Positions 52,896 through 62,059 are shown, counted from the first letter of the stretch. The stretch is DNA of 64,000 nt from Flavobacterium daemonense (GCF_007341385.1 NZ_VJYD01000010.1:62001-126000); one strand, 5' to 3'. Program-made: numbers and translations. The notes: a model not told the origin generated them from the sequence alone.

Positions 52896-54062
52896 TTAAA
52901 AATTTCCTTCAGATCCGCCACCACTGAAACCTCCGCCTCCAAATTCCATTGGAGAATCTTGTGGCTTTACTTCTGGTTTCATTCCAAAAGTTGAAGCGAC
53001 AATTAGTGCTTCCGCATTTAATAATGAATCGGAATGATTGATTCTGTCTGGCTTAAATGTTAAGCCAGTTTCTTTGTCTTTTAGTTTTTTAATTGAGAAA
53101 TACGCAATTGCGAATAAAACGAGTCCGCAAAAAGTTAAAGCAACTTCAATTGGCAATACAGCGTAATAAAATCGGATGGTATAAATTGAAAATCCAATCG
53201 CAAGAAAACTTATCCAAAGCATGATTCTATCTTTGGTCTTTAAAGCCTGGACTAAATACACAATTGGAACTATGAAAGTAAAAGCATAAAAGAATAAAGC
53301 AAACGGAATATCGCTTCCCGGTTTGACTTCGACTCCCAAAAGCGCTGAAGAAAGTTCTCTCACAACCAAATAGTTACAAGAAAGATAAAACAGAACCAAA
53401 TAAAAACTATTTGCCAGCAAAAGTCCCTTGTAAAAATAACTTTTCATGAGATTAGCAATTAATTTCTTTGTAAAAAAATAACAAATCGTAGCAAAAATCA
53501 TTGCAGTAAAAGGCAAAACAGCTTTTCCGATTTCGCCAAATTCAAACATTCCATAAAACAATATGGCTGAACTTGCCAAACAAAAAACAAGTAGCGATAA
53601 CAAATGTAAATATCTTAGATACACCAAAATAGAAGCGGCTGCTACAAAAAAGGCGATTACTAATTCATAACCCTCTGTTGTTACGGCAATCGCAATCCCG
53701 ATATTTAAAATTGCTCCCAAATTGAAAGCATCATCAAGTCCATGCTGATAATATTTTTCATTAGCTAGAAATTCTGATCCTGCAAATCCAATTGCAGCGA
53801 AAATATAACAGCAAAAATTGACATAAATATTTCCGTTATCAATTGCTAAAAGAGAAACTGCACCACAAATTGAAGCGTACAAAAAAGCGCCTAATATAAA
53901 AAAGCCCAAGCGAACCAAAATATTGCTTTGACTTTTAAAAACAGGCAATTCTTTTTTAATAAATTTCTTTTGTTCTTTACTGATGAAACCTCCATTTTCC
54001 AATGAATTTGCTTCTTCAGTTAAAGCTAAATTGTCAAGTGAATTTTTATCGTGAATTATCAT
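52896..54062 (-). CDS. polytopic membrane protein with a GGGGFSGGGSEGNF tail
   Basis: A 388-residue protein. After a soluble N-terminus it has about eleven hydrophobic helices (for example LGFFILGAFLYASICGAVSL and VALTFCGLVLFAIAYFSI), then a cytoplasmic or periplasmic tail ending EFGGGGFSGGGSEGNF. The Gly/Ser-rich tail resembles the end of TPM-domain (YgcG-like) membrane proteins. It lacks a recognised named domain, but its companion gene upstream carries a DUF2157 N-terminus and overlaps it by ATGA, so the two are translationally coupled and probably act together. The role is unknown. Confidence 0.75.
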   Translation of the reverse strand: MIIHDKNSLDNLALTEEANSLENGGFISKEQKKFIKKELPVFKSQSNILVRLGFFILGAFLYASICGAVSLLAIDNGNIYVNFCCYIFAAIGFAGSEFLANEKYYQHGLDDAFNLGAILNIGIAIAVTTEGYELVIAFFVAAASILVYLRYLHLLSLLVFCLASSAILFYGMFEFGEIGKAVLPFTAMIFATICYFFTKKLIANLMKSYFYKGLLLANSFYLVLFYLSCNYLVVRELSSALLGVEVKPGSDIPFALFFYAFTFIVPIVYLVQALKTKDRIMLWISFLAIGFSIYTIRFYYAVLPIEVALTFCGLVLFAIAYFSIKKLKDKETGLTFKPDRINHSDSLLNAEALIVASTFGMKPEVKPQDSPMEFGGGGFSGGGSEGNF

Positions 54063-55057
54063 TCGGCTATTTCTTTATGAAAGTTTTTAATTAATTTGAT
54101 AAACATTACAATTGAGCCAATGAAATAGGCCGGCAATAGAAAAACAAATATTTCGAAAATGTCAGAGAAATCAATATCTTTAAAAATTTGAGCCAAAAAT
54201 ATATTACCGCCAACATAAGCGTATAGAATCATAAAAACATACAGCGACATCGCCTTATAAGCGTAACTGATTTTATAAAAATATAATGTCGAACCCGCTA
54301 AAACACAAGTAAAAATCATCCAAATCAAACTATCATCATGCATTAAATTACTAATTGCAGCAATGCTGATGATATGCAAAGCAAAAGTCAGAAAGATTAA
54401 ATTGAAATGCGTTTTTAGAGAAATTCGATTACTGTAAATTGTCCATAAAACCAATAGAATGCCAAGCATCACGGCAGAATAACTCAAACTCTCATTGCTA
54501 TAAAAATCATTGTTATTCAATAAATCTTGTGGCGTTACCGAAAGCCCCACATATGCCGCCAAACCTGTTATAGCAATTGTCAGAACACTTTTATTATCAA
54601 AATAATAAGCGCAAAAGAAACTCACTATTGTTGGCACTAGCGTCGCTAATCCGTAATGTGTTCCAAAGGGCTTGTATTGAAATTGTAGATAACCAATAAA
54701 AATGCATGTGAGAATATTTGCTGCTAAAACTAAATATTCTAAAACAGGATGATCAAAAGTTGTTTCAGTTTTCTGGAATCCATTTGCATTTTTAAAGCAA
54801 TAATAAAAACAAACCACAATGACAATCAACAAAAGTGAAAGGATCGCAATATGGCCAATAGTATCAATATTTTTATAAATCAACACTCCTATTCCCGAGG
54901 TGAATAGCAGAACTGATAAATAAAGAAAAAGCTTTAGCTCAGCATTTAAAGAGAAAATACCTAGATCGCGATAGGTCGCTATTTCTTGATATTGATTGTC
55001 TGTAATCAACTGTTTATCCAAAAGCTGTTTGGTGTTCTGGGCATCAAATTTATTCAT
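54059..55057 (-). CDS. DUF2157 domain membrane protein
   Basis: A 332-residue protein. The cytoplasmic N-terminus MNKFDAQNTKQLLDKQLITD, then NQYQEIATYRD, matches the start of DUF2157 proteins. It is followed by about ten hydrophobic helices, with short polar loops (NNNDFYSNESLSYS). The frame is open to 55156. The ATG at 55055-55057 is chosen because the family begins there, with an alternative Met at 55078. Its TGA overlaps the start of the downstream polytopic gene (ATGA). Function unknown. Confidence 0.78.
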   Translation of the reverse strand: MNKFDAQNTKQLLDKQLITDNQYQEIATYRDLGIFSLNAELKLFLYLSVLLFTSGIGVLIYKNIDTIGHIAILSLLLIVIVVCFYYCFKNANGFQKTETTFDHPVLEYLVLAANILTCIFIGYLQFQYKPFGTHYGLATLVPTIVSFFCAYYFDNKSVLTIAITGLAAYVGLSVTPQDLLNNNDFYSNESLSYSAVMLGILLVLWTIYSNRISLKTHFNLIFLTFALHIISIAAISNLMHDDSLIWMIFTCVLAGSTLYFYKISYAYKAMSLYVFMILYAYVGGNIFLAQIFKDIDFSDIFEIFVFLLPAYFIGSIVMFIKLIKNFHKEIAE

Positions 55058-55245
55058 ACGCTGGTTATAAATGTGCATTTCAAAAATAGTGTTTTTTGAT
55101 TCAATAAAGCCAAAAATTGTAAATATAATCTCGCTAAAAATAACGATTAGTGGCAATATCGTGAGATTTCAACTTTTAGTTCGATCGAATTTTTCCTTAA
55201 AAAATTATTAAAAAAGAACAGATTAAATTTTAATTAATTACATTT

Positions 55246-55276
55246 ATGTAATCGATTACATTTTATTATATATTTG
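55246..55276 (+). promoter_or_regulatory. LacI-like operator and -7 box of the pectate lyase gene
   Basis: ATGTAATCGATTACAT (55246-55261) is a perfect 16-bp palindrome with a central CG, as in LacI-family operators. It lies where the -33 element would be. The -7 box TATATTTG is at 55269-55276, 33 bp before the ATG. Repression by a LacI-type protein encoded elsewhere is inference. Confidence 0.7.
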
Positions 55277-55309
55277 CAATACAAAACCACTTAACAAACC
55301 AACAAAAAA

Positions 55310-56629
55310 ATGAAATCAAAACTAATTTTGCTCTTTCTTTTAGCTAGCGCCAACCTTATTTCTGCGCAAAACTATTACATGACAGCTCCTGAGGGATTTG
55401 GAGCCAATGCCACCGGCGGCGGAAATGCGGCTCCAGTAACAGTATCAACTTATGCTGATTTGACGGCGAAACTCAAACTAACCACGCCACAAGTTATTTT
55501 GGTTTCCGGTACCATAAATTGCACTTACACGAGTTTATTAATTAACGACAAAACCATTATTGGTCTTCCTGGAGCAAGATTAGTCAGCACGGATCAAACT
55601 GCTGCAGGATCTGGAATTTTAAGCATAAAACCAGGCTCAAATAATATCATCATCAGAAATTTAATTTTTGAAGGTCCAGGCGCGTACGACGTTGATGGTC
55701 ATGATAATCTAACTTCTGAAGCGACAAATCTATGGGTGGACCATTGCGAATTTCAAGACGGAATGGATGGCAATTTCGATAATAAAGGCGCAGCTGATAA
55801 TGTGACTATTTCTTGGACAAAATTTACTTATTTAAAAACGCCAAAAGCAGGCGGTTCTGGCGGTGCCGATGATCATAGATTTACCAATTTAGTTGGCTCT
55901 AATAAAAGCGATGCTCCCGCTGATGGTCACTTTAGTATAACTTTTAAAAATTGTTATTGGGCAGAAGGCTGTAAAGAACGTATGCCAAGAGGCAGAAATG
56001 CTGAACTGCATATTTTGAACTGCTATTACAATACTTCGGTTTCTGGCTCACTTGCAATTGGTTTAGGCGGAGGTGATAAAAATTCGACTTGTTATGTTGA
56101 AGGTACTGACTTCTCTAAAATTGGAACTGTTTTTAAAAATTACATCAGTACTGATGGCGGAACAGTTGGAATCAGCTTTGTGAATTCGCTAAATGCTTCG
56201 GCTGATTTTGGCGATGCTGTTGCAAAACCTACATACACATATACTGTACTTCCTGCCGCAAATGTTGCTGGCTATGTGACCAATACTACTTGTGGTGCTG
56301 GCGCTACACTTCAAGTTTCTGCTGATGGAAAGATCGCATCAAGCTGCAGCAACTTAGGATTGGGTGAAAAAAAAAGTCCAGAAATAAATCTTGACTATTA
56401 TCCAACAATAATTGACAGCATTTTGAATATCAAATTTTCAAGTTCGGAGAACGGAACAGCCTCTATAAATGTATTTTCGTCTAATGGCTCAAAAGTATTC
56501 ACAAAATCGAAAAACATTTCACCAGACGAAAAGTTAGAATTAAATCTGGGAAGTCTTGCAAAAGGTACTTATGTCTGTAAAATTCAGATTGAAAACAGAA
56601 CAAAAACGTTCAAAGTAATTAAAAACTAA
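55310..56629 (+). CDS. Pectate lyase, polysaccharide lyase family 1, with T9SS tail
   Basis: A 439-residue secreted enzyme that cleaves polygalacturonate by beta-elimination. The signal peptide (residues 1-19, LISA-Q) is followed by a right-handed beta-helix. It has NIIIRNLIFEGPGAYDVDGH, ATNLWVDHCEFQDGMDGNFD, then NKGAADNVTISW (calcium-binding acids) and FKNCYWAEGCKERMPRGR (catalytic Arg region), which are the PL1 pattern. The last 75 residues (NLDYYPTIIDSILNIKF ... LAKGTYVCKIQIENRTKTFK) form a type A T9SS sorting domain. It has a LacI-like operator upstream and no SusCD pair here. Confidence 0.93.
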   Translation: MKSKLILLFLLASANLISAQNYYMTAPEGFGANATGGGNAAPVTVSTYADLTAKLKLTTPQVILVSGTINCTYTSLLINDKTIIGLPGARLVSTDQTAAGSGILSIKPGSNNIIIRNLIFEGPGAYDVDGHDNLTSEATNLWVDHCEFQDGMDGNFDNKGAADNVTISWTKFTYLKTPKAGGSGGADDHRFTNLVGSNKSDAPADGHFSITFKNCYWAEGCKERMPRGRNAELHILNCYYNTSVSGSLAIGLGGGDKNSTCYVEGTDFSKIGTVFKNYISTDGGTVGISFVNSLNASADFGDAVAKPTYTYTVLPAANVAGYVTNTTCGAGATLQVSADGKIASSCSNLGLGEKKSPEINLDYYPTIIDSILNIKFSSSENGTASINVFSSNGSKVFTKSKNISPDEKLELNLGSLAKGTYVCKIQIENRTKTFKVIKN

Positions 56630-56641
56630 AAGCTACAAATT

Positions 56642-56674
56642 AAAAAAGGTCATTGATAATCAATGACCTTTTTT
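56642..56674. terminator. bidirectional terminator between the pectate lyase and argH genes
   Basis: AAAAAAGGTCATTGA pairs with TCAATGACCTTTTTT around TAA. T-runs lie on both sides, serving two convergent genes. Confidence 0.9.
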
Positions 56675-56707
56675 AATTTTACATCTTACTTTTTACATCT
56701 AGCAATG

Positions 56708-57988
56708 TTAAAAAGCCGCTTTCATTTTATCCTTAATAGCATCTAAACATAAATTGTTGATGCTTCCTTCGTGCGTATGCTTTGTTTCTTTTGGAGATTT
56801 ATATGTTCCTGCTTCTAGTTGTTCAGCAACTGCTTTGTAAGCATCTCTAAACGGCATTCCTTCCACCACCATTTCGTTTAATGTGTCAACCGTAAACAAA
56901 TAATCGTATTTTTTATCTTCTAAAATATGGTCTTTTACTGTAATGTCTTTTATAGAAAATATCGCAATATCTAAACAAGATTTCAAAGTCTGAATTGCCG
57001 GAAACAAACCTTCTTTTAAAAGCTGTAAATCTCTATGATAACCACTCGGAAGATTATTTGTAATCAAAGTGATTTCGTATGGAAGCGCCTGAATCTTGTT
57101 GCATTTTCCTCTGATTAACTCGAAAACGTCTGGATTTTTCTTATGAGGCATAATGCTTGAGCCCGTTGTAAGATGCGCCGGAAGTCCAATGAAATCGAAA
57201 TTCTGGCTCATATACAAACAAACATCCATCGCAAATTTTGACAATGTTCCTGCAACGCTCGTCATTGCAAAAGCAACTGTTTTTTCTGCTTTTCCGCGAC
57301 TCATTTGTGCTGCAACTGCGTTGTATTTTAAGGTTTCAAAACCTAACTCTTTTGTTGTAAATGTTCTGTTGATTGGAAACGAACTTCCGTAACCTGCAGC
57401 AGAACCTAACGGATTCTGATCTACAATTTTTGAAGCTGCGTTCAGCATTGTAATATCATCAATTAAACTTTCGGCGTAAGCAGAAAACCACATTCCGAAA
57501 GATGATGGCATTGCGATTTGTAAATGTGTATAACCTGGCAATAGTACATTTTGATGTTTTTCTGCCGATTCCATTAATAAATCAAAAAGAGTTTTTACCT
57601 GCTCTTTTATCGCTTTCAATTCATCTTTTAAGTACAAATGAACATCGACTAAAACTTGATCGTTACGAGAACGTGCGGTGTGGATTTTCTTTCCTGCATC
57701 GCCTAGTTTTACAGTAAGAAGATATTCAATTTTAGAATGTACATCTTCGAAACTGTCTTCGATTTCGAAATTTCCAACTACAATATCAGCGATAATTTCG
57801 TTTAATGCATCAACTAAAGATGTTGTTTCGTCAGCAGTTAATAAACCAATCTGTCCCAACATTTTGGCATGAGCAATTGAACCTAAAGCATCGTATTTTG
57901 CTAAAACCAAATCCAGTTCACGATCGTTTCCTACTGTGAATTGTTCGATTTGTTTATCTGTTGGTATTCCTTTTTCCCAAAGTTTCAT
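56708..57988 (-). CDS. argH: Argininosuccinate lyase
   Basis: A 426-residue enzyme that splits argininosuccinate into arginine and fumarate, the last step of arginine synthesis. Blocks are FEDVHSKIEYLLT, HTARSRNDQVLVDVHLYLKD, PGYTHLQIAMPSSFGMWFSA and the fumarase/aspartase signature GSSIMPHKKNPDVFE. It is somewhat shorter than the usual 450-460 residues. It is the last gene of the arg/pro cluster in this window. An AAACCCGACAGG palindrome lies between it and argE. Confidence 0.95.
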   Translation of the reverse strand: MKLWEKGIPTDKQIEQFTVGNDRELDLVLAKYDALGSIAHAKMLGQIGLLTADETTSLVDALNEIIADIVVGNFEIEDSFEDVHSKIEYLLTVKLGDAGKKIHTARSRNDQVLVDVHLYLKDELKAIKEQVKTLFDLLMESAEKHQNVLLPGYTHLQIAMPSSFGMWFSAYAESLIDDITMLNAASKIVDQNPLGSAAGYGSSFPINRTFTTKELGFETLKYNAVAAQMSRGKAEKTVAFAMTSVAGTLSKFAMDVCLYMSQNFDFIGLPAHLTTGSSIMPHKKNPDVFELIRGKCNKIQALPYEITLITNNLPSGYHRDLQLLKEGLFPAIQTLKSCLDIAIFSIKDITVKDHILEDKKYDYLFTVDTLNEMVVEGMPFRDAYKAVAEQLEAGTYKSPKETKHTHEGSINNLCLDAIKDKMKAAF

Positions 57989-58003
57989 AGGTCATATTTT
58001 TAC

Positions 58004-58036
58004 AAACCCGACAGGTTTTAAAAACCTGTCGGGTTT
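58004..58036. repeat. AAACCCGACAGGTTT palindrome, copy 3
   Basis: The same 33-bp palindrome as at 14195 and 14271, here in the argE-argH spacer. Confidence 0.9.
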
Positions 58037-58047
58037 AATTTCTTTTC

Positions 58048-59118
58048 TTATAATTTAAAGAAATCGGTTAGTATTTTGATATACAGGTCGACTCCTTCTA
58101 CAATTTCATTTACAAAAATAAATTCGTCTGCTGAATGTGAACGCAACGTTTCCCCTGGTCCTAATTTTAAAGACTGACAGCTTAAAACCGATTGATCTGA
58201 AAGCGTTGGCGAGCCGTAAGTCGTTCTTCCTAAAGCAATCCCTGCTTGAACCAAACCGTGCGAAACTGGAATAGAAGAAGCATTTAAATGCATTGATCTT
58301 GGTGTTACTTCTGCGTTTACATTTGCTTTCACCACTTCTAGAATTTCAGCATTTGTATAACGATCTGTAACGCGAATATCGACTACCAAATCACATTCTG
58401 ACGGCACGACATTGTGCTGTTTTCCTGCATTAATCTGCGTTACAGTCATTTTTACGGGACCTAAAACGTCAGATATTTTGTCGAATTTATAGTTTTTAAA
58501 CCATTCCATTACTGGAATTGATTTGTATAATGCATTATCATCATTTTGATGTGCGGCGTGGCTTGCGGTTCCTTTTACTTTTACATCTAAAACTAAAAGA
58601 CCTTTTTCAGCAACTGCTAATTGCATCAAAGTTGGCTCACCTACAATTGCGCAATCTAGTTCAGGTAAATGTTTTAAAACGCTGTTCAAACCATTTTTCC
58701 CACTACTTTCTTCTTCCGCAGAAGCCACCATTACAATATTGTGAGAAAGATTTTGGTTCTCGTAGAAATGTACAAATGTCGCTAATAATGACACCAAGCA
58801 TCCTCCGGCATCATTACTTCCTAATCCGAATAATTTACCATCTTTTTCAATCGCTTTAAACGGATCATTAGTATACGCCTGATTAGGACGTACGGTATCG
58901 TGATGTGAGTTTAGTAAAAGTGTTGGTTTATTTTCGTCGAAATACTTGTTGAAAGCCCACACATTATTGTTTTCTCTTTTGAAAGGAATCTCGTTTTGAT
59001 TGAACCAATTTTCGATTAAAAGAGCCGTTTGGTCTTCTTCACTAGAAAATGAAGGTGTTACGATTAGGTTCTTTAATAAACTAATTGCTTCCTGAGTAAG
59101 CGTATCTATATTTTTCAT
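58048..59118 (-). CDS. argE: ArgE-like M20 deacylase (probably N-acetylcitrulline deacetylase)
   Basis: A 356-residue metallopeptidase-family enzyme. It has NSHHDTVRPN (first metal His and the following Asp), GLGSNDAGGCLVSL (bridging Asp) and SAEEESSGKNGL (catalytic Glu pair). HSADEFIFVNEI near the end supplies the last metal His. The start at 59116-59118 (MKNIDTLTQEAISLLKNL) is chosen, because the upstream 13 codons of the longer frame are repeat sequence. Next to argF' it most likely removes the acyl group from acetylcitrulline (or succinylcitrulline), as in the Bacteroidota pathway, instead of from acetylornithine. Confidence 0.88.
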   Translation of the reverse strand: MKNIDTLTQEAISLLKNLIVTPSFSSEEDQTALLIENWFNQNEIPFKRENNNVWAFNKYFDENKPTLLLNSHHDTVRPNQAYTNDPFKAIEKDGKLFGLGSNDAGGCLVSLLATFVHFYENQNLSHNIVMVASAEEESSGKNGLNSVLKHLPELDCAIVGEPTLMQLAVAEKGLLVLDVKVKGTASHAAHQNDDNALYKSIPVMEWFKNYKFDKISDVLGPVKMTVTQINAGKQHNVVPSECDLVVDIRVTDRYTNAEILEVVKANVNAEVTPRSMHLNASSIPVSHGLVQAGIALGRTTYGSPTLSDQSVLSCQSLKLGPGETLRSHSADEFIFVNEIVEGVDLYIKILTDFFKL

Positions 59119-59124
59119 TTTAAT

Positions 59125-59160
59125 AAGGTTCAAAGGCTCAAAGGGACAAAGCAACAAAGT
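59125..59160. repeat. GGTTCAAAGG solo arm
   Basis: AAGGTTCAAAGGCTCAAAGG then GACAAAGCAACAAAG matches the left arm of the dyad at 16916. Confidence 0.7.
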
Positions 59161-59230
59161 TTTTGAGCTTTCCTTTTACCATTTTTACTTGCGCAAATTT
59201 ATTTAAAATACCTCGTGCGCTCTATTTTTT

Positions 59231-59358
59231 TGCCACTAATTACACGGATTTTCAAACATTATTTTTTTATCACAGATTTAAAATCAAAATAAACTTTTTG
59301 ATGTATCTCTAAAATTATTTTCTCTTTTAACAGCAAAAATTAATGTCAATTCGTGGCA
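59231..59358. repeat. GCCACTAATTACACGGATTTT dyad, copy 4 of the GCCACGAATT family
   Basis: The left arm TGCCACTAATTACACGGATT and the right arm TGTCAATTCGTGGCA are inverted around about 90 bp, more diverged than the other copies. Confidence 0.65.
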
Positions 59359-59366
59359 ACATTTTT

Positions 59367-60140
59367 TTATAATGTAATAGTTGTATGCGGAATATCTGAA
59401 TTTTGGAGCATTTTATGATGCCCAATTTTAATTTTCTGCACGCCTCTTGATAAACTATTGAAGCAATTATCCAATTTCGGAATCATTCCGGAATGGATTA
59501 CTTTTTCTTCTTTTAGTTTATTGTATAATGTTTCGTTAATTTCTGTTATAACCGATGAATCGTCTTCTGAATCTTGCAAAACACCTTGCTTTTCAAAACA
59601 ATATGTTAGCGTAACATCAAAAACTTCAGATAATGCAATTGATAATTCACTTGCAATCGTATCTGCATTTGTGTTTAACAATTGTCCATTTTTATCGTGT
59701 GTAATTGCACAGAAAACGGGAACAACTCCAGCTTCTAATAAAGTTGACAGTAATTTAGTGTTGACTTGTTTTACATCGCCTACAAATCCATAATCAATTG
59801 TTGGGTGATTTTTTTTTGTGGACTGAATCAAATTTCCGTCAGCACCAGAAAAACCAATTGCATTATTGTCTTTTGCCTGCAATTGCGCTACAATATGTTT
59901 GTTGATTTGCCCAGCGTAAATCATGACTACAACATCAAGCATTGGAGCATCTGTAATTCGGCGTCCGTCAATCATTTGCGGAACCAGACCAATACTCTGC
60001 GCCATTTTTGTAGCCGATTTTCCACCGCCGTGAACCAAAACTTTATAACCTTCAATTTTAGAAAAATCGGTTAAAAATTGTTCCAATTCTGCTGGATTGT
60101 CAATGATGTTTCCACCTATTTTTATTACTGATACTTGCAT
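59367..60140 (-). CDS. argB: acetylglutamate kinase
   Basis: A 257-residue amino-acid kinase that phosphorylates N-acetylglutamate (or succinylglutamate in some Bacteroidota). Blocks are VIKIGGNIIDN, VHGGGKSATKMAQSIG, DGRRITDAPMLDVVVMIYAG and NTNADTIASELSIAL. The C-terminal IPKLDNCFNSLSRGVQKIKI is the AAK region. The length fits the family. It lies between argF' upstream (97 bp) and argE downstream, both same strand. Confidence 0.93.
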   Translation of the reverse strand: MQVSVIKIGGNIIDNPAELEQFLTDFSKIEGYKVLVHGGGKSATKMAQSIGLVPQMIDGRRITDAPMLDVVVMIYAGQINKHIVAQLQAKDNNAIGFSGADGNLIQSTKKNHPTIDYGFVGDVKQVNTKLLSTLLEAGVVPVFCAITHDKNGQLLNTNADTIASELSIALSEVFDVTLTYCFEKQGVLQDSEDDSSVITEINETLYNKLKEEKVIHSGMIPKLDNCFNSLSRGVQKIKIGHHKMLQNSDIPHTTITL

Positions 60141-60141
60141 A

Positions 60142-60230
60142 AGATTCTAAGGTTCTGAGATTCTAAGATACTAAGTTTTTTTTTCGCAAAGTTTCTTAGC
60201 ATCTTAGTAGCTTAGAATCTTAGCAACTTT
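60142..60230. repeat. CTAAGGTTCTGAG dyad in the argF'-argB spacer
   Basis: The left arm (60142-60177) and inverted right arm (60193-60230) are built of GATTCTAAG, GTTCTGAG and CTTAGCATCTTAG words, as at 6131 and 7321. Confidence 0.85.
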
Positions 60231-60237
60231 AAAAAAA

Positions 60238-61185
60238 TTATATTTTCTTAAGAATCTTTTGTAAAACTAATTGTGCTGAATACGTTCTGTTGTTCGCTTG
60301 TTCAATTACGATTGAATTTTCTCCGTCTAAAACTTCATCACTAACAATAACGTTACGACGAACTGGAAGACAGTGCATGAATTTTCCGTTGTTAGTTAAT
60401 GCCATTTTCTCAGCTGTAACGGTCCAATTTGGATCGCTGTTGGTTACTTTTCCGTAGTCGTTGAAATTGCTCCAGTTTTTTACGTAAACAAAATCGGCAT
60501 TTTCAAAAGCTTTGTTTTGATCGTATTCGATTTTACATCCTTCCGTAATTTCTGGACTTAGTTCATAACCTTTTGGATGTGTAATTACAAAATCCATGTC
60601 TTCTTGCATCTGCATCATTTCTACGAATGAATTCGCAACTGCCTGAGGCAACGCTTTTGGATGCGGCGCCCATGAAAGAACCACTTTTGGCTTGTGTTTT
60701 GTTTTGTGTTCTTCCATTGTAATGGCATCTGCCAAAGATTGTAATGGATGACGAACAGCACTTTCCATATTTACAATTGGCACTGTAGCGTATTTCAGAA
60801 ATCCTGAAATTACAGTTTCCTGATAATCTTTTTCTTTGTCAACCAAACCGGCAAAAGCACGAATTGCGATAATATCACAGTATTGCGAAACTACTTCTGC
60901 AGCTTCTTTAATATGTTCTGAAGCACCTGAATTCATCACAACTCCATCTTCGAATTCTAGAGTCCAGCCTTCATTGCTAAAATTCATTACCATCACGTTC
61001 ATTCCTAAGTTCAAAGCCGCTTTTTGAGTACTCAAACGCGTTCTTAAACTCGGATTGAAGAATAACATTCCTAAGGTTTTATTCTTACCTAATTTTTTAT
61101 TTTTAAGCGGATCTTTTTTGATTTTGATTGCGCTTTTTACCCATTTTGATAATGAGTCGATATCTTTAATTGAAATATAATTCAT
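60238..61185 (-). CDS. argF': N-acylornithine carbamoyltransferase (argF' type)
   Basis: A 315-residue transcarbamylase of the Bacteroidota/Xanthomonas type that works on N-acetyl- or N-succinyl-ornithine instead of free ornithine. The carbamoyl-phosphate loop is FFNPSLRTRLSTQKA. WAPHPKALPQAVANSFVEMM and FMHCLPVRRNVIVSDEVLDG are the expected later blocks. The segment GVVMNSGASEHIKEA is in the region that decides acetyl versus succinyl specificity in known enzymes, but without an alignment I cannot assign it. It lies next to argB and argE, consistent with the acylated pathway. Confidence 0.92.
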   Translation of the reverse strand: MNYISIKDIDSLSKWVKSAIKIKKDPLKNKKLGKNKTLGMLFFNPSLRTRLSTQKAALNLGMNVMVMNFSNEGWTLEFEDGVVMNSGASEHIKEAAEVVSQYCDIIAIRAFAGLVDKEKDYQETVISGFLKYATVPIVNMESAVRHPLQSLADAITMEEHKTKHKPKVVLSWAPHPKALPQAVANSFVEMMQMQEDMDFVITHPKGYELSPEITEGCKIEYDQNKAFENADFVYVKNWSNFNDYGKVTNSDPNWTVTAEKMALTNNGKFMHCLPVRRNVIVSDEVLDGENSIVIEQANNRTYSAQLVLQKILKKI

Positions 61186-61194
61186 TGTTTTTTT

Positions 61195-61266
61195 GTTTAA
61201 TCGTTTATTTGTTTAACTGTTTATTTGCTCCATCGATTAACCGAATTAACGGTTAAACAAATAAAC
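61195..61266. repeat. GTTTAATCGTTTATTTG dyad in the proB-argF' spacer
   Basis: The left arm GTTTAATCGTTTATTTGTTT then AACTGTTT and the right arm AACCGAATTAACGGTTAAAC then AAATAAAC are inverted. It is related to the dyad at 63384. Confidence 0.8.
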
Positions 61267-61270
61267 ATAT

Positions 61271-62032
61271 CTACACAATTTTCGTAAACGGAATTTCGTT
61301 TTTTAATGCTCGCAGAATAAAATTATCATTCAATCCATTGACAACCCAGGTTTCGATATTTGCTGCTTTCGCAATTCCTGCTGCTTCTATTTTAGACTGC
61401 ATTCCTCCTGTTCCGTGTGATGATTTTGATTCGCCAATTTCTTTTTCGAGCGTTTTTAAATCATTTACCAATTTAATTGTTTGAGGAACTTCATCATGGA
61501 TAGAATCTTTCGTGTAAATTCCGTTTGTATTCGTGGCAATTATCAGAATATCAACGTTCAAAAGAACTGCCGTTAAAGCCGCTAATTTGTCATTATCTCC
61601 AAACCGAATTTCATCTGTAGCAACGGTATCATTTTCATTGATAATCGGAATGTAATTGTTTTTAACCAATACATTAATGGTATTTACAATGTTCTTTTTA
61701 GTCTGCTCTTTTTCAAAATCAGAATAAGAAAGTAAACACTGAGAAGTATTTAATCCCAAATCCTTAAAATTTTCATTGTAAATCCGCATTAAATGAGGCT
61801 GTCCGATTGAAGCCAAAGCCTGTTTTACAAAAACATCTTTATCTTGATTATCCAACTTTACAAACTGCTTTGCTGCCGCAATGGCTCCTGAACTTACGAT
61901 GATAAACTCATATTCATCGTTTAAAGTTGCAATCTGTATTCCAAGGTCTTCAATCTTTCCCCGGGAAATATGATTGGTTTCTTTGGTTAAAGTATTACTT
62001 CCTATTTTTAATAAAATTCGTTTCTTACCCAT
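61271..62032 (-). CDS. proB: glutamate 5-kinase (short form, no PUA domain)
   Basis: A 253-residue amino-acid kinase, the first step of proline synthesis. Blocks are KRILLKIGSNTLT, EFIIVSSGAIAAAKQF, QCLLSYSDFE, IPIINENDTVATDEIRFGDN and SSHGTGGMQSKIEAAGIAKA. The usual C-terminal PUA domain of E. coli ProB (about 100 residues more) is absent, which is common in Bacteroidota. It is followed by argF' and preceded by proA on the same strand. Confidence 0.95.
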   Translation of the reverse strand: MGKKRILLKIGSNTLTKETNHISRGKIEDLGIQIATLNDEYEFIIVSSGAIAAAKQFVKLDNQDKDVFVKQALASIGQPHLMRIYNENFKDLGLNTSQCLLSYSDFEKEQTKKNIVNTINVLVKNNYIPIINENDTVATDEIRFGDNDKLAALTAVLLNVDILIIATNTNGIYTKDSIHDEVPQTIKLVNDLKTLEKEIGESKSSHGTGGMQSKIEAAGIAKAANIETWVVNGLNDNFILRALKNEIPFTKIV

Positions 62033-62059
62033 TGTTGTTGTTTTGTTGCGATTCTTTTT

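Noticed and set aside
59119..59157. Longer start for argE (MLLCPFEPLNLIK)
   Set aside because: These codons are the GGTTCAAAG repeat read through. The family begins at the ATG at 59118.
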